NCBI RefSeq assembly: GCF_045679555.1
Contig: NC_092115.1
Location: forward strand, 37,611,728-37,675,727
DNA: 64,000 bases
DNA from: Salvelinus alpinus
Lineage: Eukaryota; Chordata; Actinopteri; Salmoniformes; Salmonidae
Reading direction: 5' to 3'
The notes below the pieces were generated by a model. That model did no database searches. It was not told where the DNA came from and saw only the letters and a program-made list of their open reading frames with translations. Shown here piece by piece: positions 30,802 through 43,249 of this stretch. Made by a program: the position numbers and the translations under genes. Positions within the stretch are counted from its first letter, which is position 1; each line of letters starts with the position of its first letter.

Positions 30802-32478
30802 TATTCTATGAGTACACTATTCTTTGTTCCCTTGCATAGAGTGTTAAAGCTAGGCTACACATGCATCTAATTCTCTGTGGGCTTGTATGACTGACAGGCT
30901 GCATATTCTGCTTTATATCTGTCTGCTTAGTCACTACACAAGCTGTAAAGGTCCCCCATGTAGTCCCATCAGCCAGATGAAGAGAGTTTGGACCCTAGCT
31001 GCATGCTGCCTTGGGCCAGGGGTGGAGTGCTTATAATAGTGTATGCCCCCCCCCCCCCTCAATCACTATGATTTGCTTTGACATGTGCACTCAAACACAG
31101 AGACAAACTGAACTTTCCATGTTCAGCACAGTGAGCTTCAAAAAAGCAAACATAATTACGGTTATATCATTTACTATATGCAGCACTCATTTCATGCCTG
31201 TGTCAGCCAATGCTCATTCATGTGAAATGGAATAGAGGAGAAATGGGAATAGGATTTTACCCTGTCTCACCAGGTGAGGGCAGCACACCATAAGCACTGG
31301 TAGGCCCAAGCACTGTTAGTATATATATGAAGCATAACTGCCTTATCCTACGTGCACACATCCTGGTGTAGACAGTCAGGAAAAGACCAAGACCTAAAAT
31401 GATGAAGTGGATACAGTCCGTAAATCTTCTTTAGCTAAGCACCACTTTGTATTTGAAAATGCACAGATTCTGAGGTTCTTGTAAAAAAATGCACAGATAA
31501 GAGGTTCTTGTATGATCTATTCCATAGGACCATGCATGATGGTCCAAAGGACAGTCAACTGTAAATGTTTTATTGGAATCAACATGTCTGAGTCATTTTA
31601 CTGGGAGCGTTCATATATACATCCTTACAGACAGAGAAGTAAGTGAGAGTACACTGAGGACATCCCTGCTCCTATCTTTGAGATTATGTATTCATTAATA
31701 AAGAATGAGATCATACTTTCAAGCGTGACTGTGTGAACAGCTGAAGTCTTTCACCCTGTGAAACCTGGACCCCATGCCGGCCTGTTTATCATCTCACCTT
31801 AGCTAACCTCTTAAGCGGAGGTTCAATCTCAATAGTCTGCAATGACTGCTGCCTCTTTTCCATCTGCACTAGTGTTGAAGAACTGGACAGGGAAAGCAAA
31901 TTCAAGGAGAGGGGACCCTAAACCTGCCAGTTTTCACTGTCTTCTCCCCTCCTCCACTCACCCGTCCCTCCCCTTCTCTCCCTGCTGTTATGCCCCCCAC
32001 TGGGGTCTTTCACTCCAGTGACATCATTTGAGAGACACAGACACAAAGGTCTCCTCTCACACACAAACCGACACAAACATGTTTATGTGGCCATGGTGCC
32101 CCTTTCGGGCCAGTGTTAGGGATGACACCAGAGCCAGCTGCTCCTGTGCCTTCTATACCCCCTCACACACACCCCTAACAAATGCAAGCTAACCCTGAAC
32201 TGTTTGTGTGTGTAGTGCATGGTGCATGCTCACACACATGGGTTCATCATCCACTTCACTGCAGAGCGAAAGGGACAAAGGAGGCTGTAAAACAATAGCA
32301 GATATTACATTTGTGAAATGACTTAGGGTTGGGTTCGACAAGCAATGGTTCAGATCGGTGGAATAATCACACTAGACTCTTTCTGCTTTCTGCTTTATTT
32401 GCTGCTTGATCCAATCAGGCCTCTCAAGCCCTTTGTTCTCTGTACCAATCCTTCCAAGAATACAAAGGGAAATGATTC
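30802..32478. other. Low-repeat spacer
   Basis: No gene or mobile-element end seen on either strand. A 14-base C run lies at about 31047. Composition is mixed, with short CA-rich pieces. It could include non-coding conserved sequence, which cannot be judged here. Confidence 0.4.
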
Positions 32479-32870
<392 letters not shown>

Positions 32871-33188
32871 TACGAAGGAATAGTGCCTGAAAACTGTACG
32901 AATCTGTACTGAACAATACCTCATGGCTCTCCCTACTGCGCAGATTGATGGGTTGAAATATGTTATCTTAAATGAAGGCATCCACATATTCAAAAATATT
33001 GATTCCAATAAAGAAACAGACCCAACATATTTGCTTCAGTAGCTAGGTATCCATCTAATTGGCGACAGATTTTCATGTGAATATTCTAAAATCTGCATCT
33101 TCCCACCAGTGGTGTGTTTCCACAAAATGGACATGTTGTGGATACAAGTCAGTGCATGATGATTTAGTGCACACAAAATGTACTACAT

Positions 33189-34261
33189 CAGTGGTCCCCA
33201 ACAGGTCGATCTCCAAGCCATTCCTAATCAATCACCAAACATTCCTGTAAAGAACCCAAAGATAAAGCCTCGCGTTCCTATTCATTTATTTTTCTGCTGT
33301 TGGCGGTAGTTGCACTTGATTCAGCAGCCCTATCGCCGGAAAGCATTTTGAACCATTTCATGTGTCTGAAGGTAGAACTCCGCCTACCAGGTAGGCTCAG
33401 AGAGCAAATGAAGTGCACCCATAGGCCTACCACCGTCCATTCAGATAGCCCAGATCACCGTGTCTGCACAGTTTCCCGATCCGTAGACTGTAAAAAGAAG
33501 CCTTGAACGCACAGCAAAGTTGATCATGTGAGATTTCAATACTGTTAAAACCATGACCAGAGCGATAGCTGCTGTTTTTATGAGTTCTTGTTTAAGTTGT
33601 TATTCAGCACGGTCAACACTTTGTTCAACACTTTTATAAGCCATACATTTGCAATCTCCCTACTTCCACTCACGCTACAACCAGCACTGCAGCTGCAATG
33701 AATGAGTACAGCAAAGAGTTTTGATAAGCTTGCGTTGTTATTATTTGCAGCTTGTGTCTTTTTTAATATCAAGGAATATTTCAGTTTCTCTGGTCATAAG
33801 TCACACTGCATTATTTCTGCCATCAGTTGGAAGTCTGTAACCCCTTTTCTCAGTGAAGGGAGCGAGAGAGGAGGTAGCCTCAAGGCTGCTCCCTCCCTCC
33901 CCTCAGACTGACTATCAGATGCAGGCCATCAGTCCAGTAAAAGCTGTGCATCACAAGTAATACAACAATGATCTATTATCAGTGGGATCATGCACCTAAG
34001 ATGTTGAAATATAATTTCAAAAGGGTCTGAGAAGAACCTCATTGGCAGGGCAATTCAAGTGTAGCCAATATGCAGCGGTAATGTATTGGGCATATAGCCT
34101 GCTGCACAAACCTCATTGCTACGTAACTGTTTTTAATTTGTTAATGTTGCATAGGCTTATGTTTTTTTAAGCCATGTTTAAAAAGAAATCTGAGCGGTAT
34201 CTCTCAGCTTGCATTTTGACTGAGAAAGTGATCTTGACTCAGAAAAGGTTGGTGACCACTG
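33189..34261. mobile_element. hAT-like non-autonomous DNA transposon
   Basis: The ends CAGTGGTCCCCAACAGG (33189) and GGTTGGTGACCACTG (to 34261) are inverted. The 8-bp flanks 'tactacat' and 'gtctacat' agree at 6 of 8 positions, fitting an aged hAT target duplication. No transposase frame remains in the 1.07 kb. Confidence 0.75.
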
Positions 34262-34326
34262 GTCTACATGATGAGATTATCATGGATGAGAATATTTGTA
34301 GTTGTCAAACAGCAGTCAAGCATTAA

Positions 34327-35710
34327 TTTATGGCTGCAATCCCGGTAACGGGATCGACACGACAACAGCCAGTGAAAGTGTAGGGTGCCAAATTCAAACA
34401 ACAGAAATCTCATAATTAAAATTCCTCAAACATACATGTGTCTTATACCATTTTAAAGGTAATCTTGTTGTTAATCCCGCCAAAGTGTCCGATTTCAAAT
34501 AGGCTTTTCAGCGAAAGCACCACAAACGATTATGTTAGGTCACCACCAACTCAAAGAAAAATTCTGCCATTTTTCCAGCCAAAGAGAGGAGTCACAAATA
34601 GCACAAATAGAGATAAAATGAATCACTAACCTTTGATGATCTTCATCAGATGACACTCATAGGACTTCATATTACACAATACATATATGTCTTGTTCGAT
34701 TAAGTTAATATTTATATCCAAAAACCTCCAATAACAGAAATACTCATCATAAACTTTGATGAAAGATACATGTTTTACATAGAATTAAAGATACACTTGT
34801 TCTTAATGCAACCGCTGTGTCAGATTTCAAAAAGCTTTATGGCAAAACACAATATTCAATAATCTGAAAACAGCGTTCAGCCACAAAAGCAAGCCATACA
34901 GTTACCCGCCCAAATTGTGCAGTCAACAAAACTCATAAATAGTATTATAAATCTTCACTTACCTTTGCTGATCTTCGTCAGAATGCACTCCCAGGACTCC
35001 CACTTCCACAAGAAATGTTCGTTTTTTTCGGTAATGTCCATCATTTATGTCCAAATAGCTATTTTTGTCGCGTGTTTGGTATACAAATCCAACGTCAGAA
35101 GAGCGCATTCACTAAAACCTGACGAAATGTCAAAAATTTCCGTAACAGTCCGTAAAAACATGTCAAACGATGTATTGAATCAATCTTTAGAATGTTTTTA
35201 ACATAAATCTTGAATAACGTTCCAACCGGAGAATTACATTGACTTCAGATGAGTGATGGAACGGAGCTCCCTCTTATGTGAATGCGCATGGTCAAAGCAT
35301 GGTCCCCTCATGGCAGTGGTGACTCATTCCTGTCTCGTTCGGCCCCCCTTCACAGTAGAGTCATCAGACATAGTTCTACAGACTGTTGACATCTAGTGGA
35401 AGCCGTAGGAAGTGAAAACTCATCCATATCTCGCTGTAATTTCAATGGGAGCTTGGTTGAAAATCTACCAGCCTCAGAGTTTCCACTTCCTGTTTGAAAT
35501 TTTTCTCAGGTTTTTGCCTGCCATATGAGATCTGTTATACTCACAGACATAATTCAAACAGTTTTAGAAACTTCAGAGTGTTTTCTATCCAATACTACTA
35601 ATAATATGCATATATTAGCAACTATGACTGAGGAGCAGGCCGTTTACTCTGGGCACCTCTGTGCACCTTTCATCCAAGCTACTCAATACTGCCCCTGCAG
35701 CCATAAGAAG
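34327..35710. mobile_element. piggyBac-like non-autonomous element (TTAA target)
   Basis: Flanked by TTAA on both sides (34323-34326, 35711-35714). The ends are inverted: TTTATGGCTGCA on the left and TGCAGCCATAAGAAG on the right. The interior is non-coding and contains internal near-duplications (two segments with 'acctttgatgatcttcatca' / 'acctttgctgatcttcgtca' at about 34630 and 34960). TTAA duplication is the signature of piggyBac. Confidence 0.75.
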
Positions 35711-36381
35711 TTAATCATCATGTCTCCAGAACAAGACCCTTGATATTTAGTGGAAAGAAGCATCAAGATCACAGTGCGCTTTCACCACCCTGTGAAGTTC
35801 ATCATAACTTATTCCATCTGTAGCCTAATAAACTGCATGGTTTCCCTAGTCATAGTGGGCTATACCCACACTGTATCTGCGAGCTGTTAGTTAGAGCGCA
35901 TGTGCCAATACCAAAGTAGGCACACTCTCTATATAACGCAACATTTTTTGTGAGAAAACCTTCAGTTGAGTTGAAAATGCGATGGAAACCCATTTAACTT
36001 TATTCGGTACATGGGAATTAAACCACAAATGGTATATTTATGTGCACTATTTCATCACGCGTAGCCTTTTATCTGCAACAAGTCAATTTGATGGAAACAC
36101 ATCTCTGGTGGGAAAATGTGCATAATGTTTTTAAGTGGAGTTTAGAATATTGTATTTGTCCTCCCATATCCTAAGGGTTAATTACTATTACATATATAAT
36201 ATAGACCCAAAATATCAATACACTGGCAGTACATGTGTCTCTCTCTCTCTTCATCCTACGTCCACTACACTTGACTGCTGCTGCAGCAGCTGAGCCGTCT
36301 GTGCTCCTAAGCTTAGCATAACTGGGACCAGAAGACCAGGGGACCACAGTGCCTGTGCTGGGGCAGCAACATCCAAGCCTA

Positions 36382-36918
36382 GGGTAACACTTCATTATAA
36401 GGGTCCATAATAAACCATTTAGAAGGCCTTTACAAACTGTCTACTCACCATTTAAACCACATCGCAGTGGTTTACTAGAGATTCTGGGTTCAAGTCCAGG
36501 CTCTGTCGCCGCCGGCCGCCTACCAGGAGACCCATGGGGCGGCGCACAATTGGCCCAGCGTCGTCCGGGTTAGGGGAGGGTTTGGCCGGCAGGGATGTCC
36601 TTGTCCCATCGCACACTAGCGACTCCTGTAGCGGGCCGGGCGCAGTGCACGCTGACATGGTTGCCAGGTGTACAGTGTTTCCTCCATCACATTGGTGTGG
36701 CTGGCTTCCGGGTTAAGTGGGCATTGTGTCAAGGAGCAGTGCGGCTTGGTTGGGTTGTGTTTTGGAGTACGCACGGCTCTCGACCTTTGCCTCTCCCGGG
36801 AGTTGCAGCGATGAGACAAGACTGTAACTACCAATTGGATATCACGAAATTGGGGAGAAAAAGGGGTAAAAAGCTTTATAAATGGTTTATTACGGACCTT
36901 TAAAATAAAGTGTTACCC
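36382..36918. mobile_element. MITE with gggtaacactt ends, split by a SINE
   Basis: The left end GGGTAACACTTCATTATAAG continues as a roughly 40-bp inverted repeat matching ...TAAAATAAAGTGTTACCC at the right end (36918); both contain 'aaaccattta' / 'taaatggttt'. The non-SINE part is only about 120 bp, a miniature element. The flanking target duplication is not clear. Confidence 0.72.
36460..36873 (+). mobile_element. tRNA-derived SINE, near full length
   Basis: tRNA-like head with B box 'gggttcaagtcc', then 'ggcggcgcacaattggccca', 'tgtttcctccatcacattgg', 'ggagcagtgcggcttggttg' and the 3' end 'ggggagaaaaaggggtaaaa'. It belongs to the same family as 18530 and 63294. It is nested in the MITE. Confidence 0.82.
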
Positions 36919-37337
36919 ATCCGGTAGTGAATGAATAGACACACAGTGCATTCGGAAAGTATTCAGACGCCTTGACTTATTCCACACTTTGTTACGTTAC
37001 AGCCTTATTCTAAAATGGATTAAGTAAAACATTCCCCTCATCGATCTAAACACAAAACCCCATAATGACAAAGCGAAAACAGGTTTTTAGACATTTTTGC
37101 AAATGTCTTAAAAATAGAGAACAGAAATACCTTATTTATATACGTTTTCAGACCCTTTGCTATGAGACTGGAAAATTTGATTTTTTCCATTGATCATCCT
37201 TGAGATGTTTCTACAACTTGATTGGAGTCCACCTGCGGTAAATTCAATTGATTGGACATGATTTGGAAAGGCACACACCTGTCTATATAAGGTCCCACAG
37301 TAGACAGTGCATATCAGAGCAAAAAGCAAGCCATGAC

Positions 37338-38268
37338 GTAGAAGGAACTATCCGTAGAGTTTCGAGACAGAATTGTGTCGAGGCACAGATCTGGGGAAGG
37401 GTACCAAAACATTTTTGCAGCATTGAAGGTCCCCAAGAACACAGTGGCCTCAATCATTCTTAAGTGGAAGAAGTTTGATACCACCAAGACTCTTCCTAGA
37501 GCTGGTTGCCCGGCCAAACTGAGTAATCGGGTAGAAGGGCCTTGGTCAGGGAGGTGACCAAGAATCCAATGGTCACTCTGACAGAGCTCCAGAGTTCCTC
37601 TGTGGAGATGGGAGAACCTTCCAGAATGACAACCATCTCTGCAGCAGTCCACCAATCAGGCCTTTATGGTAGAGTAGCCAGACGTAAGCCACTCCTCAAT
37701 AAAAGGCACAGCCCGCATGTCAGCCCGCATGGAGTTTTCCAAAAGGCACCTAATGACTCTCAGACCATGAGAAACAAGATTCTCTGGTCTGCTGAAACCT
37801 GAATGCCAAGCTTCACGTCTTGAGGAAATCTTGTACCATCCCTAGGGTGAAGCATGGTGGAGGCGGCATCATGCTGTGGGTATGTTTTTCAGCGGCAGGG
37901 ACTGGGAGACTAGTCAGGATCGAGGGAAAGAGTATGGAGCAAAGTATAGAGAGATCCTTGAAGAAAACCTGCTCCAGAGCGCTCACGTCCACAGACTGCG
38001 GCGAAGGTTCGTCTTCCAACAGGATAACGACCCTAAGCACACAGCCAAGACAATGCAGGAGTGTCTTCGGGACAAGTCTCCGAATGTCTTTGAGTTGCCC
38101 AGCCAGAGCCTGGACTTGAACCCCATTGAACATCTCTGGAGAGAACTGAAAATAGCTGTGCAGCAACACTCCCCATCCAACCTGACAGAGCTTGAGATGA
38201 ACTGCAGAGAAGAATGGGAGAAACTCCCCAAATACAGCTGTGCCAAGCTTGTAGTGTCACACCCATGA
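37338..38268 (+). pseudogene. Tc1-like transposase, frameshifted
   Basis: The N-terminal HTH reads RSGEGYQNIFAALKVPKNTV (37375-37557). After several shifts the catalytic part (37876-38268) has [14 protein letters not shown] with the second aspartate and [13 protein letters not shown] with the glutamate. The expected start codon is ACG rather than ATG, and the WSDE segment (about 37800) is damaged. The gene's 3' end is cut off by the LINE. Inactive. Confidence 0.88.
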
Positions 38269-38294
38269 AGACTCAGACTGGGGCAAAGGTTCAT

Positions 38295-40460
38295 CGTACC
38301 AGGCAGTGATTCAACCAGTCAGGATGCTCTCAATGTTGCAGCTGTAGAACCTTTTGAGGATCTGATGACCCATACCAAATCTTTTTAGTTTCCTGAGGGG
38401 GGAATAGGCTTTGTCGTGCCCTCTTTACGACTGTCTTGGTGTGTTTGGACCATTCTAGTTTGTTGGTGATGTGGACACCAATGAACTTGAAGCTCTCAAC
38501 CTGCTCCACTACAGCCTTGTTGATGAGAATGCTGCGTCTTCCTTTTCCTCTAGTCCACAATCATCTCCTCTCCTAGTCTTGGTTACATTGAGGGATAGGT
38601 TGTTATTCTGGCACCACCCGGCCAGGGCTTTGACCTCCTCCCTATAGGCTGTCTTGTCATTGTCGGTGATCAGGCATACCACCGTTGTGTCGTTGGCAAA
38701 CTTAATGATGGTGTTGGAGTCGTACCTGGTCACGCAGTCGTGGGTGAACAGGGAGTACAGGAGCACGCACCCCTGAGGGGCTCCAGTCTTGAGGATCAGC
38801 GTGGCTAATGTGTTTCTACCTAGCCTCACCACCTGGGAGCGACCCGTCAGGAAGTCCAGGATCCAGTTGCAGAGGGAGGTGTTTAGTCCCAGGATCCTTA
38901 GCTTAGTGATGAGCTTTGAGGGCACTATGGTGTTGAACGCTGAGCTGTAGTCGATAAATAGCATTCTCACGTAGGGGTTCCTTTTGTCCAGGTGGGAAAG
39001 GGCAGTGTGAAGTGCAATAGAGATTGCATCATCTGGATCTGTTTGGGCGTTATGCAAATTGGAGTGGGTCTAGGGTTTCTGGGATAATGGTGTTGATGTG
39101 AGCCATTACCAGCCTTTCAAAGCACTTCATGGCTATGAACGTGAGTGCTACGGATCTATAGTCTAGGCAGGTAGTGTTCTTGGGCACAGGGACTATGGTG
39201 ATCTGCTTGAAACATGTTAGTATTACAGACTCAATCAGGGACATGTTGAAAATGTCAGTGAAGACACCTGCCAGTTGGTCAGCACATGCCCGGAGCACAC
39301 GTCCTGGTAATCCGTCTGGCTCCGCGGTCTTGTGAATGTTGACCTGTAAGGTCTTACTCATGTCGGCTACGGAGAGCGTGATCACACAGTCGTCCGGAAC
39401 AGCTGATGCTCTCATGCATGCCTCAGTGTTTCTTGACTCGAAGCGAGCATAGAAGTGATTTAGCTCGTCTGGTAGGCTTGTGTCACTGGGCAGCTCGCGG
39501 CTGTGCTTCCCTTTGTAGTCTGTAATGGTTTGCAAGCCCTGCCACATAAGACGAGCGTCGGAGCCGGTGTAATACGATTCAATCTTAGCCCTGTATTGGC
39601 GCTTTGCCTGTTTGATGGTTCGTCAGAGTGCATAGCAGGATTTCTTATAAGCTTCCGGGTTAGAGTCTTGCACCATGAAAGCGGCAGCTCTACCTTTTAG
39701 CTCAGTGCGAATGTTGCCTGTAATCCATAGCTTCTGGTTGGGGTATGTACGTACAGTCACTGTGGGGATGACGTCCTCGATGCACTTATTGATAAAGCCA
39801 GTGACTGATGTGGTGTACTCCTCAATGCAATCGGAAGAATCCCAGTCTGTGATAGCAAAACAGTCCTGTAGTTTAGCATCTGCTTCATCTGACCACTTTT
39901 TTTATAGACCGAGTCACTGGTGCTTCCTGCTTTAATTTTTGCTTGTAAGCAGGAATTAGGAGGATAGAATTGTGCTCAGATTTACCAAATGGAGGGAGAG
40001 CTTTGTACGTGTCTCTGTGTGTGGAGTACAGGTGATCTAGATTTTTCCCCCTCTGGTTGCATATTTAACATGTTGGTAGAAATGAGGTAAAACTGATTTA
40101 TGTTTCCCTGCATTAAGCAACCCACCACCTGCAAACCCCTCTTTTACACTACTGCTACTCTCTGTTTATCATATATGCATAGTCACTTTAACCATACCTA
40201 CATATACATACTACCTCAATTAGCCCGACTAACCGGTGCCTGTATATAGCCTCGCTACTGTTATAGCCTCGCTACTGTATATAGCCTCGCTACTGTTATT
40301 ATTCACTGTCTTTTTACTGTTGTTTTTTATTTTGTTACTTATCTATTGTTCACCTAATACCTATTTTTTACTTACAAATTGCACTGTTGGTTAGGGCATG
40401 TAAGTAAGCTTTTCACTGTTGTAATCGGCATAAGTGACAAATAAGCTTTGATTTGATTTG
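38295..40460. mobile_element. Rex1-like LINE with 5' inversion (twin-priming form)
   Basis: 38295 to about 40110 is LINE internal sequence on the - strand, encoding linker and RT. From about 40110 to 40460 the same family's 3' UTR runs on the + strand and ends in 'tttgatttgattt' tail repeats. The 3' UTR start (ttttacactactgctactct) normally follows the RT gene downstream. One insertion with its 5' part inverted explains both orientations and the single Tc1 target. The part between RT thumb and 3' UTR is missing at the inversion point. Confidence 0.8.
38330..39547 (-). pseudogene. Rex1-like reverse transcriptase segment
   Basis: 39547-39050 carries the RT entry (FYARFESRNTE, TIVPVPKNT, YRSVALTFIAMKCFERLV). 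39057-38509 carries the palm ([59 protein letters not shown] where FADD is usual, [14 protein letters not shown]). 38560-38330 carries FKFIGVHITN. The catalytic box has N for the first D of the FADD pair, and the frame changes twice. It is the best kept Rex1-like RT in the window but inactive. Confidence 0.88.
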
Positions 40461-40662
40461 ACGTCAAGGCTGTAATCGCTGTCAAAGGTGCTTCAACATA
40501 GTACTGAGTAAAGGGTCTGAATACTTATGTAAATGTGATATTTCAGTTTTTTTTTTGCTTTGTCATTATGGGGTATTGTGTGTAGATTGATCACGGGGAA
40601 AAACAATGTAATACATTTTAGAACAGGGCTGTAAAGTCTGAATACTTTCCGAATGCACTGTA

Positions 40663-41785
40663 TATACTTCTTTTTTTTTAAATGTAGGAATCATTTTATG
40701 AGAAAGCTAGTGTGTGCAACATGACAGTTTATATAAGTAATAATGGACAGTTGAAACTTGGTTGCTAAATCATGTGGTTGAAGAGCTATTTAAATTGTAC
40801 ATGTTCAAATATTGATATAAAATTGTGTAAGTGCTTACTGGGGAAAGCAACGGGTGTGCTATGTGTGCCCCTACCCTATGAACATTCCAAAGTTGGTTCG
40901 AGGTGTCTAGATCACATGGTCAAGGAGCTATTGCATTTTAGTTGATTTTTGTATAAATATGTATATTTAAAAAAACATCGGAATAATTTTACGAGAAAAC
41001 TAAAGAGTCTGTAACATGCCTCTCTGTGTAAAGAATAATGTACAGTTGAATTAAGGTTGCTAAGTCACATGGTGTAAGAGCTATTCACATTTTAATGTTG
41101 TGATCGTGCACTTTGTTGGTAGTTCCTAACTAGCTGCATTGACTGTGGCCAGGCTGCCTACACAATTGCTGTGTGATTATGAAACTGTGCTTTGTTGAAC
41201 ATATTATTTCTTCATAAAACTCAAATCGATCGCAAGCTATTGATGTTCGAAGGTCCGAATGTCTGGCAAATATCGAATCTCAAAGCAACTTTACCACGGT
41301 CCCGAACCATTCTCTTTCCATTCCATCACAGCTGTTGTGAGTTTTTTTGTTAATACGGTATGACTTTAGTCGCATAAAAACTGTGGATGGAAACGTGGTG
41401 ACTGCTTCTCCAGTTTTTACTGCAGCAGTCCATACTGTGTAATAATTGTTGGCAACCATCCAGCTCACAAAAACTGTCTCCATGGCCATATATTGACAAT
41501 GGGCGGTACCGTAGGCTATTTCTTGATATGAATGAAATGAGCCAAAAGTTATTGGTCTAATGAAGCAAATGGAGTCATTATTAATTATGATATTAAAGAT
41601 AACGATTATCATTAGAATATTTTTATCAACTTAATACGTTTATTCAATGTTCTTTTAGACTTTTTAGAATTTTAATAATTCGTGTTATTAGAATTAGTGT
41701 TGTGAGTGTTATTATTTTATTTTCCCTCAAATATTAAAAGTAATATCTGAAGCACTTGGGTCTATGCTTCTTGCGTTGGCTGATG
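40663..41785. other. Spacer with three degenerate tandem units
   Basis: A 120-150-bp unit recurs near 40685, 40880 and 40975: 'ggttgctaaatcatgtgg' / 'gtctagatcacatgg' / 'ggttgctaagtcacatgg' followed by 'gagctatt', with 'ggaat(c/a)attttatgagaaa'-like words before the first and third. No coding frame. The rest (41100-41785) shows nothing recognisable. Confidence 0.45.
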
Positions 41786-41789
41786 CATC

Positions 41790-41821
<32 letters not shown>

Positions 41822-41839
41822 GCTCTCTTTCGCTCTCTT

Positions 41840-41894
<55 letters not shown>

Positions 41895-41950
41895 CTCGCT
41901 CTCGCTCTCTCGCTCTCTCTGTCGCTCTCTGTCGCTCTCTCTCGCTCTCC
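41790..41950 (+). repeat. Compound (CT)n / CTCTCG polypyrimidine tract upstream of CARMIL-like exon 1
   Basis: About 160 bp of CT dinucleotides interrupted by CTGTCT and CTCTCG words, ending about 120 bp before the start codon at 42072. GA/CT tracts are frequent in vertebrate promoters, where they bind GAGA-type factors and stay nucleosome-poor. A promoter role here is inferred from position only. Confidence 0.7.
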
Positions 41951-42071
41951 CCGATATGATATGTTTATAGGAACTGGAGTCGCCCGCGCTACTCTCCGAT
42001 TGCCAGTTGAAACGCATTAGCGGCTCTCTCCCTTGATTATAAGAAGCGCAGACGGGGAGTCGGGGCGCGCT

Positions 42072-42129
42072 ATGGCCTCTAAAGAGACCACCGCTGCAGG
42101 TTTCGTTCACGTCAGCAGGGAGAATACAG
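42072..42129 (+). CDS. carmil: CARMIL-family protein, coding exon 1
   Basis: The ATG at 42072 (purine at -3, G at +4) opens MASKETTAAGFVHVSRENT and ends in a strong donor, acaG|gtaagc, after one base of the next codon. Joined to exon 2 this gives ...VSRENTESIRRLI..., matching the V-x-R-E-x-x-E/D-S-I-K/R-x pattern at the start of CARMIL proteins. CARMILs sit at the plasma membrane, loosen capping protein from actin barbed ends, and bind myosin I. No in-frame ATG lies upstream in the open stretch. It lies in GC-rich sequence after a CT tract, as expected for a first exon. The paralogue (1, 2 or 3) is unresolved. Confidence 0.68.
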
Positions 42130-42695
42130 GTAAGCGCAAAACTGCTCTTTTAAAATCACTATCATGCTCAACACCTGCTGTAGCCTACATACTATATTTC
42201 CTGGGCAGAATACTAGAGCCTTTCGCTGTTATGAATTCCAATGGTTATTTTATTGAACATGTCACTCTCTTTTACGTTCCATGTTCTCTCTGCGCAGGCT
42301 AAAGGCTGTGTAAGCCCACGTCAGAAATGATAACCTGTTATTCCTATCGATCCGAATCGAAATATATAGGCTACGTTGAGATTGCTTTGGTTCCCGCTGC
42401 CTGCTCTGTATTTACCACAATCATACTGTAAACGGTTATTAAACCCCACTTCTGTCAGTAGCGAGTTGGTTGTATGTGTGTTACTGCAAATACGTGCCTG
42501 CCTGTGCTTGCCTCTGGGTGCTTTGACTTGGCTTTAATAGTTTTCATTTGAGTGTGTTTGTGTGTAGGGGTGTTATGCGAGAACAATCATTTTGTTTGAA
42601 GCTTGCAGGCATGGGTTTCTGCATTGAGAGGCCCTCTACCTGAAGAGATGGTCCATAGTGCCCTTAGGGTGTGCAGCGCTCAGCATACCACTGCT

Positions 42696-42819
<124 letters not shown>

Positions 42820-43249
42820 AGAGTTATATTTATACATGTGACAAGCACGATCACACTCACATTGGTCACACATGCCAACACAATGGTAGTGTCTGACATA
42901 TACACACACACAAACACATTACACACACCGACTGACACCATTGGACAGAAGGGTGTTAAAAGGGTGTCTCTCACTGTTAATTATCGTGACGGCAAATTAA
43001 TCCCTTGTTTGTTTCTGGATTTGGCTGTGGTAATGACCAGTCAGAGCTAAAGGTGCAGAGAGAGGAAGGAAGGGATGTGTGATGGGTACTCATGGAGAAA
43101 GAGCAGGTCCATTAGACAATCAAGGCAGGTTTTTAACTTCGCCAACAGATCCGACCCACTTGCTTACAGCTACATTAGGGTCAGACAGGCTTCCTGTGTA
43201 GATTAAGACCCGGCGGAGCCGGCACCAGAAATGTCTCAGAAAACGTCCC

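Larger units (their letters stand above)
33042..36145. mobile_element. Older DNA transposon split by two younger elements
   Basis: The left piece (about 33042-33188) and right piece (about 35715-36145) contain inverted relatives: 'ttcccaccagtggtgtgttt' on the left matches the complement of 'aaacacatctctggtgggaa' on the right, and both sides carry 'gatggaaac'-type words. Between them lie a hAT-like element and a piggyBac-like element. The exact ends and family are not resolved. Confidence 0.5.
36944..40660 (+). mobile_element. Tc1-like transposon split by a LINE
   Basis: The ends 'cagtgcattcggaaagtatt' (36944) and 'aatactttccgaatgcactg' (to 40660) are perfect inverted copies; TA follows on the right (40661-40662), and the left TA has changed to CA. 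The transposase half-genes fill 37338-38268. A LINE occupies 38295-40460, after which Tc1 sequence resumes at 'caaggctgtaatcgctg'. Without the LINE the Tc1 is about 1.55 kb. Confidence 0.92.
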
